Assembly (NCBI RefSeq): GCF_900108095.1
Contig: NZ_FNWL01000002.1
Location: forward strand, 788,748 to 852,747
Reading direction: 5' to 3'
DNA from: Natronorubrum sediminis
Lineage (GTDB): Archaea; Halobacteriota; Halobacteria; Halobacteriales; Natrialbaceae
Length of the DNA stretch: 64,000 nt
The translations under genes and the position numbers were made by a program. This document shows, in pieces, positions 36,123 to 44,297 of this stretch (positions are counted from its first letter, which is position 1; every line of letters begins with the position of its first letter). The notes under the pieces are model-generated. The model saw nothing but the letters and a program-made list of their open reading frames with translations. It did no database searches and was not told where the DNA came from.

Positions 36123-36971
36123 ATGATCCCGCCGATCGCGAATCGGTTCGTCGCCGGGGAGTCCCCCGCGACGGCCCTCGAGCACGTGCGACGGCTCGAC
36201 GACCGAAACGTCCGCGCCATCGTCAACCTGCTCGGTGAACACTACGACGACCGCGCGGACGTCCGCGCCGACGTCGAGACGTATCGCACGCTGCTCGAAG
36301 ACATCGCTCGGGCCGATCTCGAGGCCTGTCTCTCCGTCAAGCCGACGCAACTCGGCCTCAGCCTTGGCGAAGAGGTCTTTCGCGACGAACTCGAGACCGT
36401 CGTCGAGGCCGCGGTCGAACACGACGGCTTCGTCTGGATCGACATGGAAGACCACACGACGACCGATACGACGCTCGATGCGTTCGAATCGCTCGCGAAC
36501 GAGTACGGCAATAACGAGAATCCCCGCCTCGGCCTCTGCGTTCAGGCGAATCTGAAACGCACCCGCGAGGACGTCGAACGCCTCGCCGACGTGCCGGGTA
36601 AGGTCCGCTTCGTCAAAGGTGCCTACGACGAACCAACGGACGTCGCCTATCAGGATTCGACGCGGGTTAACGAGGAGTACAGAAGGTTGCTCGAGTACGC
36701 CTTCGAGCACTTCGACGGCGGAATCGCCGTCGGTAGTCACGATCCGGCGATGATCGACTACGCGATTTCGCTCCACGAGGAGTATGGCACCGAGTTCGAA
36801 CTCCAGTTGCTCATGGGCGTTCGCGAAGACACTCAGGAAGAGCTTGCCCGTGAGTATCCCGTTTATCAGTACGTCCCCTTCGGAGATCGGTGGTCGTCGT
36901 ACTTCTATCGACGGGTCACGGAACGGAAGGAAAACCTCTGGTTCGCCCTCCGGGCCATTGTCGGACGCTAA
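36123..36971 (+). CDS. Proline dehydrogenase
   Basis: The 282-aa protein is the FAD-dependent (beta-alpha)8 barrel that oxidises proline to pyrroline-5-carboxylate. Family marks are IWIDMEDH-type motif (FVWIDMEDHTTTDT), QANLKRTREDV, RFVKGAYDEP, and the C-terminal YVPFGDRWSSYFYRRVTERKEN with the paired arginines that bind proline. The length equals that of stand-alone monofunctional enzymes. A TTATAAT box about 25 bases upstream of the ATG suggests a leaderless transcript. The next step (P5C dehydrogenase) is not in the window. Proline is also a compatible solute, consistent with the solute-catabolism theme. Confidence 0.92.
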   Translation: MIPPIANRFVAGESPATALEHVRRLDDRNVRAIVNLLGEHYDDRADVRADVETYRTLLEDIARADLEACLSVKPTQLGLSLGEEVFRDELETVVEAAVEHDGFVWIDMEDHTTTDTTLDAFESLANEYGNNENPRLGLCVQANLKRTREDVERLADVPGKVRFVKGAYDEPTDVAYQDSTRVNEEYRRLLEYAFEHFDGGIAVGSHDPAMIDYAISLHEEYGTEFELQLLMGVREDTQEELAREYPVYQYVPFGDRWSSYFYRRVTERKENLWFALRAIVGR

Positions 36972-37010
36972 AGGGAAGGGCTCATTAGCCCTTGGTGTGA
37001 GTCTGCGTAC

Positions 37011-37751
37011 ATGGCTTCGTGGAAGCGGGATTTCGCGAGTGGGCTGATCGTCCTCGGCCCCATTCTCGTCACCCTCTACGTTATTTACTGGCTCTACGGC
37101 TTCATCGCCGGGATTACACCCGGACTCATCCTCGAGGCAGAAGCCCTCGAGCCACTGATTCCCGGTGACTCCGGACAGGCCCAGCAGTCACGCGAGCAAC
37201 TCGCGCAGTTCCTTCGCGTCGTCGTCGCGTTGACCGTCTTTACCATCCTCACCTTTTCCGTCGGCTACCTCATGCGAACCGCCGTCGGCGGCCTCTTCGA
37301 ACGGGTCGTCGACAACGTTGCGAACCGCGTCCCTGTTATGCGAGTCGTCTACAACGCCTCGAAGATGGCCGCCGAAACTGCTTTTGGCGAACAGGAATCA
37401 CTCCAGACGCCCGTCAAACTCGAGACGTGGAACGGGCTGCGAATGACGGCGTTCAAAACCGGCAAAACGACCGACGACGGCCGCGAAGTATTGTTCTTGC
37501 CGACCTCACCGAACATCACGACGGGATTCGTCATCGAAGTCGAATCCGATCGCATCACCGTCCTCGAAGAAGACGTCGAAGACGCCCTCACACGCGTCCT
37601 GAGCGCCGGATTCGGCGACGCAAACCGAACGCGGGGAATGGAGGCCGGCGTCTCCATCGACGTCGTCGACGAAACGAACGTCGACTCACTCGAGGAATCT
37701 GCCCGACGAGAGTTCGACCGAGAGCCTACCGATAACGCTGACGACGACTGA
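37011..37751 (+). CDS. DUF502 membrane protein
   Basis: The 246-aa protein has two membrane helices (about residues 10-35 and 68-92) and the DUF502 pattern: MASWKRDFASGLIVLGPILVTLYV, then RVPVMRVVYNASKMAAETAF and a beta-rich cytoplasmic domain with PTSPNITTGFVIEV. DUF502 proteins are widespread in bacteria, archaea and plants (LCV/COV-like) and have no proven molecular function. The C-terminus is acidic. It follows proline dehydrogenase by 39 bases and converges with the PLP protein gene at 37760. Confidence 0.88.
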   Translation: MASWKRDFASGLIVLGPILVTLYVIYWLYGFIAGITPGLILEAEALEPLIPGDSGQAQQSREQLAQFLRVVVALTVFTILTFSVGYLMRTAVGGLFERVVDNVANRVPVMRVVYNASKMAAETAFGEQESLQTPVKLETWNGLRMTAFKTGKTTDDGREVLFLPTSPNITTGFVIEVESDRITVLEEDVEDALTRVLSAGFGDANRTRGMEAGVSIDVVDETNVDSLEESARREFDREPTDNADDD

Positions 37752-37759
37752 CCGCAGAA

Positions 37760-38950
37760 TTAGATTCCCTGACTCATCAGGTGACTGCGCAACACGTCGC
37801 CTTCCTTGTTTCCGGCAGTCGTGTTCACGATGACGACCGTCTCGTCGCCGTCGAACGCGCCGTTTTCGGCGAGTTGCCAGACGCCAGCGGCTGCCGTGGC
37901 CGGACTCGGTGCCATCTCGAGACCCTCGTGGGCGGCGACCTGCACGCCAGCCTCGAGAATGTCCGTGTCGTCGACGGCCACTGCGCCGCCGTCGGTTGCC
38001 GCAAGCGCCTCGAGCACGCGTGAACTCGCCGGCGGATCGGCAATCTCGAGTTCGCCACAGATCGTGTCTGGCGTCTCGACCGGTTCGTGCGTCTCGCGGT
38101 CGGCCTCGCTAGCCTCGACGATGGGTGCACAGCCCGCCGGTTGGGCGGCGTAGAGGCCCGGGAGTTCGTCGACGAGACCGAGTTCGCGGAGTTCGGTCGC
38201 GGCTTTGTACGCCCCCGTGAGACCGAGGCCGAGGCCGGTCGGATAACAGACGACGTCGGGGACCGACCACTCGAGTTGCTCGACGAGTTCGTACAGCGTC
38301 GTCTTCGCGCCCTCGTGGCGGTAGGGGTTGTCGAACGCCTGGAGAGAGTACCAGCCGTCGTGTTCGTTACACGCTTCCTCGAAGGCACCGACGGCGTCGT
38401 CGTAGCGGCCACCGACGACGTTCATGTCGCCGCCGTGGACGTTGATCATCGCCTTGTTCGAGAAACTCGAGCGCGAGGGGACGTAGGTGTGTGACTCGAG
38501 GCCGGCCCGACCGGCGTAGGCAGCGGCCGACTGTCCGCCGTTGCCCGTCGAGGCCAGTGCGACGTCGTTCGCGTCGCGACCGGCGCCAGCAGTGACGGCG
38601 AGCGATTGGCCGCGGTCCATCGTCGATCCCGTCGGATTTCGGCCCTCGTCTTTGAGGTAGACGGAGTCGACGCCCAGTTCGTCCGCGAGGGAGGGACAGG
38701 GAACGAGCGCGGTCGCCCCTTCGTTCATCGTCACCGCGGACGAACGCGAGAACGGGAGCAGTTCTTCGTAGCGCCACTGCGAGTCGAACGGTCGGGACTC
38801 GAATGTTTCGCGACTCACGTCGATGGCGTCGTAGTCGTAGGCCGGGTCGAGCGCCCCGCCGCAGTCGGGACACGCCTGCACGTCGGGGCCGTCGTGGATC
38901 GATCCACACTCGAGACACTCGAGGCCGAGAAATGCGTCCGTCAGTTCCAT
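37760..38950 (-). CDS. Threonine synthase-like protein lacking the PLP lysine
   Basis: The 396-aa protein has the N-terminal zinc-ribbon of archaeal threonine synthases (CLECGSI, then CPDCGGALDP) and a fold-type II PLP domain. The normally invariant NPTGSFKDRG motif reads NPTGSTMDRGQ, so the Schiff-base lysine is Met111. The phosphate loop (STGNGGQSAAAYAG) and glycine-rich segment (YPTGLGLGL) remain. A conventional threonine-synthase reaction is therefore unlikely unless another lysine substitutes (for instance in FSNKAMI). It may be a binding or regulatory homologue or a family with different chemistry. Fold assignment is firm; function is unknown. Confidence 0.78.
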   Translation of the reverse strand: MELTDAFLGLECLECGSIHDGPDVQACPDCGGALDPAYDYDAIDVSRETFESRPFDSQWRYEELLPFSRSSAVTMNEGATALVPCPSLADELGVDSVYLKDEGRNPTGSTMDRGQSLAVTAGAGRDANDVALASTGNGGQSAAAYAGRAGLESHTYVPSRSSFSNKAMINVHGGDMNVVGGRYDDAVGAFEEACNEHDGWYSLQAFDNPYRHEGAKTTLYELVEQLEWSVPDVVCYPTGLGLGLTGAYKAATELRELGLVDELPGLYAAQPAGCAPIVEASEADRETHEPVETPDTICGELEIADPPASSRVLEALAATDGGAVAVDDTDILEAGVQVAAHEGLEMAPSPATAAAGVWQLAENGAFDGDETVVIVNTTAGNKEGDVLRSHLMSQGI

Positions 38951-39104
38951 ACTCGAGTGTTCGCGGCGCTGAACAAATGGGTGTTCATCGACGGAAGAGA
39001 GGTGATCACCGGCGGGCGCGGGCGAGTACCGACGTGAAAGCAGGCGTCGTCACTCGAATTCACCGAAAGCAGGAGATGAAGACCGCCAAAAGCGTCAGTC
39101 GTCG

Positions 39105-39281
39105 TTAGTGGTCGCCGGTCTTCGACTGCCACTCGTACTCGCGGCGTTTGGCCGATTTGCCAAAGCCACACGACGAGCAGACCTTCTTCTTGGTGTGATA
39201 CGACTTCTCTCCGCAGCGACGGCACTTCGTATGCGTCGTCTTGTTCTTCTTTCCTTGGCTCGGGGTTCCTGCACCAGTCAT
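39105..39281 (-). CDS. rpl37e: 50S ribosomal protein L37e
   Basis: The 58-aa basic zinc-ribbon ribosomal protein starts [17 protein letters not shown] and has zinc-binding cysteines in CRRC (20-23) and CSSC (35-38), then [13 protein letters not shown]. Its ATG overlaps the lsm stop (ATGA at 39278-39281). The lsm-rpl37e pair is a well-known archaeal operon. The length is typical. Confidence 0.95.
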   Translation of the reverse strand: MTGAGTPSQGKKNKTTHTKCRRCGEKSYHTKKKVCSSCGFGKSAKRREYEWQSKTGDH

Positions 39282-39505
39282 GGAGTGATCGAAACGACGT
39301 TATCGCCGCGTATAATGGTTGTGTCTTCGGCCGGCGACGTCTCGCCAGTGTCGCCCTCGAGCGGGATTGTTACGTCCTCGAGGACGAGATTCATGTGTTG
39401 ATCGTAGCCGGCGAGGTCGCCGACGTACTCGTCGCCACTCTTGAGTCGTACCGTCACACGGTCGCCGAGCGACGCCTCGAGGACGTCAAGCGGTCGTCCA
39501 CTCAT
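39278..39505 (-). CDS. lsm: LSm (Sm-like archaeal) RNA-binding protein
   Basis: The 75-aa Sm-fold protein forms heptameric rings that bind U-rich RNA. Sm1 ([31 protein letters not shown]) and Sm2 ([13 protein letters not shown]) motifs are complete. The start MSGRPLDV is chosen because the upstream frame extends through non-coding-looking sequence. It precedes rpl37e with a 4-base overlap. Confidence 0.95.
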   Translation of the reverse strand: MSGRPLDVLEASLGDRVTVRLKSGDEYVGDLAGYDQHMNLVLEDVTIPLEGDTGETSPAEDTTIIRGDNVVSITP

Positions 39506-39724
39506 ATAACAGACCGCAGGTGATGGACACTTAATCGTACCGGTCCTGCGTCCGCAACGACCGGTTTGGACGGCGGTGATCGCTCGATTTCGCCAGTGAG
39601 TAGCACACCGATAGTGGCACCCGTCTGCCACGAAGTCGTTGATTCCACGACCGATCGTCTACTGCATCGCTTCGGCGACACACCCAACCCAACGGCTAAG
39701 TGCCCGCTCGTTGAGCCCTCGCTC

Positions 39725-40039
39725 ATGGGAGAGAAGAAATTTACCCTCATCGAGTTGCATCTTGACGGAGACACCCAGTTCGGACTCGGAACGATCGATA
39801 GCGCCCTTCCGTTCGACTCGAGTGACGACGACGCAGAGGCGGAGTCGGAGTACGAGACAGCCGACGCCACGGACGAAGCTTCGGACGCCGAAGCGGAAGA
39901 CGGCTCGGGTGGAAAAGCCATTGGCGCACTGGTCGCCCTCGTCGTCCTCGTCGCGGCGGGCGTCGCCGCAAAGAAGTTCCGCGGTGACGACGAGCCAGAA
40001 CTCGAGGAAGAAGAACAGCCGGACGTTATTGTCAACTGA
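39725..40039 (+). CDS. Small acidic protein with one C-terminal membrane helix
   Basis: The 104-aa product starts MGEKKFTLIELHLDGDTQFG. A beta-type N-terminus is followed by a long Asp/Glu/Ala linker, a single membrane helix (GALVALVVLVAAGVAAKKF) and an acidic end. I take it as a haloarchaeal conserved hypothetical protein. The ATG at 39725 is preferred over an upstream start because coding-like composition begins there. No function can be given. Confidence 0.65.
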   Translation: MGEKKFTLIELHLDGDTQFGLGTIDSALPFDSSDDDAEAESEYETADATDEASDAEAEDGSGGKAIGALVALVVLVAAGVAAKKFRGDDEPELEEEEQPDVIVN

Positions 40040-40108
40040 CCCATATCACGCGCGAACCGACCCCGCTCAGCCGAACGCTTTTGCGCGTGCTTCCCGTATC
40101 CGGTATTC

Positions 40109-41071
40109 GTGAACCTCTATCGTAGCGCCCGGACCGTTGCCGGGGCATCCGGCGATGACGTCATCGATTGGGAGTCGGCCGCCGACGCCGCGAAGGCGGT
40201 GACCGACCCCGGCTCGCTCGAGCTCGAGACGGGCGAGCGCGAGGCCTACGCTCGCGACGTGCGAGAGGCGCGAGACGCCGTGCGAACGGTGGCGAACGTC
40301 GAGTTCGACGTGCCCGACACCGTCGAGATCCAGAATCGCCACCACTGGATCGACGCCAACATCGCGACCTTCGAACGCGTGATGGGAACGCTCGAGCAGC
40401 AAGTCCCTCCGGGCACGTTCCCCGGCGTCGCCCGAACGATCAACACGGGCACGATGACCGTCCTTCTGGCCTTTCTTGGCCGGAACGTTCTCGGACAGTA
40501 CGATCCGCTGCTCCTCGCAGAGACGCCCGAAGACGACCACGCGCTGTACTTCGTCAGACCGAACATCCTGAAGGCTGCCCAGAAGTTGGACGTCGACCCC
40601 GACCGATTCCGCCGCTGGATCGCCTTCCACGAAGTGACCCACGCCGCGGAGTTCGGCGCCGCGCCGTGGCTCTCCGATCACCTCGAGTCGCGGATGGAAG
40701 CCGGCATCGCGACGCTCACGGAGGGCTCGTTTGATCGCGCTGCGTTCCGGGATCTCGACGCCGCGATGACGGTCGTCGAGGGCTACGCGGAACTGCTGAT
40801 GGATCACGCCTTCGACGACGAGTACGCGGATCTGCGTCGAAAACTCGACGCGCGACGGCAGGGTCGTGGCCCGCTTCAGCAACTGTTTCGTCGACTGCTC
40901 GGGCTTGGCCTCAAAGAGCGACAGTACGAGCGCGGAAAGAACTTCTTCGAGACCGTCGTCGAGAGCGCCGACCTCGAGACGGCGAGCGTCGTCTGGGAGA
41001 GCCCAGCACAGTTACCGACGCAAACCGAACTCGACGATCCGACGCTGTGGCTCCAGCGCGTCGATCGGTGA
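40109..41071 (+). CDS. Zinc-dependent metalloprotease-like protein (DUF2342/F420-associated type)
   Basis: The 320-aa protein has HEVTH at residues 174-178 (HExxH zinc motif) within RRWIAFHEVTHAAEFGAAPWL, and a later VEGYAELLMDHAF segment with the third ligand candidates, as in the family named coenzyme F420 biosynthesis-associated zinc metalloprotease. Family function is not settled. The start is GTG at 40109. It is mainly helical and has no signal peptide. The F420-type LLM oxidoreductase at 58443 shows the organism uses F420, but nothing links the two directly. Confidence 0.82.
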   Translation: MNLYRSARTVAGASGDDVIDWESAADAAKAVTDPGSLELETGEREAYARDVREARDAVRTVANVEFDVPDTVEIQNRHHWIDANIATFERVMGTLEQQVPPGTFPGVARTINTGTMTVLLAFLGRNVLGQYDPLLLAETPEDDHALYFVRPNILKAAQKLDVDPDRFRRWIAFHEVTHAAEFGAAPWLSDHLESRMEAGIATLTEGSFDRAAFRDLDAAMTVVEGYAELLMDHAFDDEYADLRRKLDARRQGRGPLQQLFRRLLGLGLKERQYERGKNFFETVVESADLETASVVWESPAQLPTQTELDDPTLWLQRVDR

Positions 41072-41110
41072 CGACGCCGTTCGCGCTATCGGTCCTCCCT
41101 CTTTTCGGTT

Positions 41111-41281
41111 TCAGGAGTGTTCCGGTGACGTAGGAGACTCGTCCAGTTCGATCGCCTGTTCGCGATAGCGATGTGCGAGCGCCGAGACGAGGAATAGACT
41201 CGAGACGAGCAGTGCCCAGCCGAAGCCGCTGACTCCCGCGAGCGGAGCGATTCCTAGCCAGGCGAGTACGACGACCGTCAG
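41111..41281 (-). CDS. Two-helix membrane ORF without a normal start codon
   Basis: A frame of 56 codons closed by TGA encodes two hydrophobic helices (VVVLAWLGIAPLAGV and WALLVSSLFLVSALA) and an acidic tail. It opens with CTG right after an in-frame stop; no ATG, GTG or TTG is present. Coding character is plausible, so this may be a truncated or frameshifted gene or a gene with a non-standard start. Low confidence. Confidence 0.35.
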   Translation of the reverse strand: MTVVVLAWLGIAPLAGVSGFGWALLVSSLFLVSALAHRYREQAIELDESPTSPEHS

Positions 41282-41329
41282 TCAGCTATCGATCGGCTGA
41301 CTGCACACTCTACTCGAGACGGCGTTCGG

Positions 41330-41623
41330 TTAGTCAAAAATCGTCTGCAGATACCACAGTAACGCGGCTCCGGCGACGAGTCCGATGATCGTCGCCAATC
41401 CGATCGAGAGCGCGGACGCGCCTCCCTGGAGCGCCATCGTGGCACTCGAGAGCCCGACGAGCAGGACGAACGCGCCTTTGAGTCGATCGGAGAGTTGTGT
41501 CTGTGAACTCGCACGGACGCATTCGTGCTCGGCTGTGTTCCACTGGTTGTCCCCATCGACGGCGTCAGATGCAGCTGCGCGCTCTCCAGCAGTGGACTCG
41601 AGTCCGTCTGCGTCGGGCGTCAT
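41330..41623 (-). CDS. Small membrane protein with two C-terminal helices
   Basis: The 97-aa product starts MTPDADGLES, with a polar, acidic N-terminal half and two membrane helices (about residues 52-68 and 72-92). Its ATG overlaps the stop of the upstream NTF2-like gene (ATGA at 41620-41623), so the two are translationally coupled. No family recognised. Confidence 0.6.
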   Translation of the reverse strand: MTPDADGLESTAGERAAASDAVDGDNQWNTAEHECVRASSQTQLSDRLKGAFVLLVGLSSATMALQGGASALSIGLATIIGLVAGAALLWYLQTIFD

Positions 41624-42021
41624 ACGGTGTCGGCCGTGCTGACGTGCATCGTGTTGAACAGCCACTCCGGTCCCCCACTCGACTCCGCAGAAGGGTGATG
41701 GACGAGCGATCCGCTCCAGCGCGTTTCGAATCGCCGGCGTTCACCGCTTTCCGTGTCCGTCCAGGCCATCGTCACCTCGTCTGCGAACGTCGCCGCATCC
41801 GTGTGGGTCGTAACCACGAGGTGGTCGCTCTCGACGGACCACTCCGCGGTCGTCTCGGTTTGGCTTCGGAGCGCTTCGCTCACCTCCTCGTAGCCGAACA
41901 ACGCCTCGCTGATACCGAATTTGACGGTCGATTTGTCCTCCTCGAAGTACGCCTCGAGTGGGTCGCCGGTTCGAAGGGCCTCGTAATAGTCGCGGACGAC
42001 GGCCGTCGGTTCGTCGCTCAT
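41620..42021 (-). CDS. NTF2-like (SnoaL/DUF4440-type) protein
   Basis: The 133-aa cone-shaped alpha+beta fold protein is recognised by VVRDYYEALRTGDPLEAYF followed by a curved sheet with LFGYEEVSEALR and WSGSLVHHP. Such proteins bind or convert small molecules or act as structural modules. Active-site residues cannot be assigned. The start MSDEPTAV is chosen over an upstream frame that is cysteine-rich and unlike haloarchaeal proteins. It is coupled to the small membrane protein downstream. Confidence 0.72.
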   Translation of the reverse strand: MSDEPTAVVRDYYEALRTGDPLEAYFEEDKSTVKFGISEALFGYEEVSEALRSQTETTAEWSVESDHLVVTTHTDAATFADEVTMAWTDTESGERRRFETRWSGSLVHHPSAESSGGPEWLFNTMHVSTADTV

Positions 42022-42241
42022 GGCGGGAGTGACAACCTGCGGCCGCAAATGCCCACCGGACGCGTACGCAGGTCGTGCCCGCCTGACGGTTTGCTCCCCG
42101 ACCTCACGGCGAGCGTTGCACGTGCAGCCCATACATCCAATGAGCGAGTGCACCGGAGTATACGCCTACCACGGCGACGCGACGCAGTGATGCACTCCTG
42201 GCGTTTCCCACAGCCAACCTCCCCAGCGGCCACTTCGAACG

Positions 42242-43057
42242 ATGACATCCCCAACGAACACGCAGACGGACGCCCACTCGAGGAGCGACGACCGACCAGC
42301 AACCGGCACAAACCGAGGTCTCGGCCGACGAGAGCGCATCGCGAGCGCGACAGCAGGCGGCGCGCTCCTCTGGCACGGCCTCACGCGACGTTCGCTCACC
42401 AGCGCGCTCACGACTGGCGCTGGCGGACTCCTGCTCTATCGCGCCGTGACCGGGCGCAGCCGTCCGTCGCGAAGCCTCGAGCGTGAAGGAGAATCCGCAC
42501 CCGTTCACCCGGAGACGACACCGACGCACGACGAGCGGACGGCCGACCCGAGGGGGCGAGAGCCGACCGTCGAGCGCTCGATCACGGTCGGGAAACCGGC
42601 CGAGGAACTCGAGTCCTACTGGCGTGATCCCGAGCAACTGTCTCGGATCGTCGGCGCGTTCGCGGAGGTATCTCAGCCGGATGAGGAGAACAGCGACCGA
42701 CACCGCTGGCAGGTCGACGCCCCCTTCGGTCGCCGGTTCGAGTGGGACTCCCGACTCGTCGACGAACAGCCGCGGAGTCGACTGACCTGGCAATCGCTGT
42801 CGGGCGCACCGATTCCCTACGAGGCGACAGTCCGCTTTCGGTCTGCACCCGACGACCGAGGGACTGAGGTCTCCCTCGAGGTTCGGTACGACCCACCGGG
42901 AGGCCAACTCGGAAACGCCGTGATGCAGCGACTCGGCGTCGTCCCTGAATCACTTGTCGGAACGTCGCTCCGGCGGTTCAAAACGCTCGCAGAAACGGGA
43001 GACCTGCCCTCCCTCGAGACCAATCCCTCGGGTCGGGGTACGGGAGACCTGATGTAG
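42242..43057 (+). CDS. SRPBCC (START-like) domain protein with N-terminal hydrophobic helices
   Basis: The 271-aa product begins with a polar segment, a weakly hydrophobic region (ASATAGGALLWHG and LTTGAGGLLLYRA, about residues 35-70) and then a START-like cyclase/dehydrase domain: VERSITVGKPAEELESYWRDPEQLSRIV, the WDSRLVDEQPRSRLTWQS segment and a long C-terminal helix (LVGTSLRRFKTLAETGD). This layout is common in bacteria and haloarchaea as a stress-associated membrane-linked lipid- or ligand-binding protein. The stop codon lies in a 20-bp tandem repeat. Confidence 0.8.
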   Translation: MTSPTNTQTDAHSRSDDRPATGTNRGLGRRERIASATAGGALLWHGLTRRSLTSALTTGAGGLLLYRAVTGRSRPSRSLEREGESAPVHPETTPTHDERTADPRGREPTVERSITVGKPAEELESYWRDPEQLSRIVGAFAEVSQPDEENSDRHRWQVDAPFGRRFEWDSRLVDEQPRSRLTWQSLSGAPIPYEATVRFRSAPDDRGTEVSLEVRYDPPGGQLGNAVMQRLGVVPESLVGTSLRRFKTLAETGDLPSLETNPSGRGTGDLM

Positions 43058-43164
43058 TCGCGGGAACCCTGACGTAATCGTGGGAACCCAGACGTAACCG
43101 CGGGAATCCAGATATAACCCATGAACCCTCGTGTAGCCGCAGGAACCCTCGTGTAACCGCAGGA
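43046..43164. repeat. Degenerate 20-bp tandem repeat, six units
   Basis: Six consecutive units (20, 20, 20, 19, 20 and 20 bp) share the frame ACCCnnnGTAnCCGCGGGA. The first contains the stop codon of the SRPBCC gene and the last ends 14 bases before the stop of the convergent gene at 43178. The array thus fills the gap between two convergent 3' ends. Unit 4 is the most divergent. Confidence 0.85.
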
Positions 43165-43177
43165 GGCCCGGTGAAAC

Positions 43178-43729
43178 TCACATGAAGCCGCGGTCGACCT
43201 CGTCGGTCTCGATGAGGTCGTCGAGTTCCGCGTTCAGTAATTCGTCAGCCTCCTCGAAGCAGTCACCGAGTTCCTCGAGTTCGTCCGGACGGTCGTACTG
43301 ATCGTACGCCATCGGCCCGAACGCCGGGCTCTCGAGGGCGTCCATGACGTCGTCGAAGAGGTCCTGTGGCCGCGTCGGGGCGTCCGCGTGGGTCTCGAGA
43401 ACGGTCTCGAGGCGTTTCGAAACCGTCTCGGCGTGGGACTCGTCTTCGGGAGGCGACTGGACGGCAAAGCGGCCACCCGCGTCCTCCTGTGGGAGGAACG
43501 AGCCGATTTCGTCGTCAAGGCTGCGAGCGACTCGCGTTCCGACGCCCCGAACCTGATACGGGTTTTTCGCGTACGTTTTGAGGAAGAACACGCCGGCTCG
43601 AGGGTGTGCGAGATACATGTCTTCGCCGACGCCGCCGGCTCGGTCGCCCGCGACCGCCCGCCAGTGTTCGGCGTCGACGTCTCGGTCCGTGACGTCCGCA
43701 AGCACGTCTTTCCACTCGCGAATCCGCAT
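43178..43729 (-). CDS. Conserved haloarchaeal-type hypothetical protein
   Basis: The 183-aa soluble acidic protein starts MRIREWKDVLADVTDRDVDAEHWRAVAGDRAGGVGEDMYLAHPRAGVFFLKTY in type, followed by a mostly helical C-terminus rich in Asp and Glu. I recall such proteins as haloarchaeal conserved hypotheticals of unknown function. Upstream, between this start and the divergent gene at 44019, lies an array of three GAAAC-N-GTTTC palindromes that could regulate it. Confidence 0.65.
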   Translation of the reverse strand: MRIREWKDVLADVTDRDVDAEHWRAVAGDRAGGVGEDMYLAHPRAGVFFLKTYAKNPYQVRGVGTRVARSLDDEIGSFLPQEDAGGRFAVQSPPEDESHAETVSKRLETVLETHADAPTRPQDLFDDVMDALESPAFGPMAYDQYDRPDELEELGDCFEEADELLNAELDDLIETDEVDRGFM

Positions 43730-43797
43730 AGGCGGCTGTAGTATCCCGGAGCGAATGAACGTATCGGTACCGACGAACGACGCGGCCGACGGCGGAC

Positions 43798-43872
43798 GGA
43801 AACCGTTTCAGCGCCCATTCCGTCGTGTCGAAACTGTTTCACGAACGTAGTGTGGCGTGTCGGAACCGTTTC
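43798..43872. promoter_or_regulatory. Three helically phased GAAAC-N-GTTTC palindromes
   Basis: GAAAC-C-GTTTC (43799-43809), GAAAC-T-GTTTC (43830-43840) and the near-match GGAACCGTTTC (43862-43872) have centres 31-32 bp apart, about three helical turns, with related sequence between (gtGTC before copies 2 and 3). A half-site (CCGTTTC, 43876-43882) follows. They lie between the divergent genes at 43178-43729 and 44019-44282, so a cooperative regulator could bind one DNA face. Confidence 0.6.
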
Positions 43873-44018
43873 ACACCGTTTCGTCGGATAGGCGAGTCGC
43901 ATACGGTACCCGGGTCTGCGAGTTGAACGCCCTCCCCAGCGCAACGTTCCAACCGATACTTTCGAACCAAAAGGGATACATCGACGCTCTTCCCAGCACG
44001 GATAACCGACAATTGACC

Positions 44019-44282
44019 ATGTCCACCAGGCGATCATTCACGCTCGTCGAACTATTCTGGGAGACACCAGCTCAAAGCTCACTTCTCACACTCGGACCGC
44101 TGGCTCTCGCACTCGGCCAACTCGGCAATAGCTACGTCAACGGCGTCTCCCCGACCGTCTCGCTCGCCTTCGCCGTCGTGATGATCGCCTTCGCCGTCAC
44201 CGCGCTCGGACACCACGCCGCCGAGTACCGCCGTCGACGACTCGAGGCCGAACTCGAGACGGTGCGTCGCTCAGCGCGGTAA
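44019..44282 (+). CDS. Small two-helix membrane protein
   Basis: The 87-aa product starts MSTRRSFTLVELFWETPAQSS, with two membrane helices (about 22-38 and 44-64) and a basic-to-acidic coiled C-terminal tail (HHAAEYRRRRLEAELETVRR). The start at 44019 is preferred because the frame upstream lacks coding character. Converges with the SPW-repeat gene (15-base gap). No function can be given. Confidence 0.6.
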   Translation: MSTRRSFTLVELFWETPAQSSLLTLGPLALALGQLGNSYVNGVSPTVSLAFAVVMIAFAVTALGHHAAEYRRRRLEAELETVRRSAR

Positions 44283-44297
44283 GTTCGGTGTGGCTGT

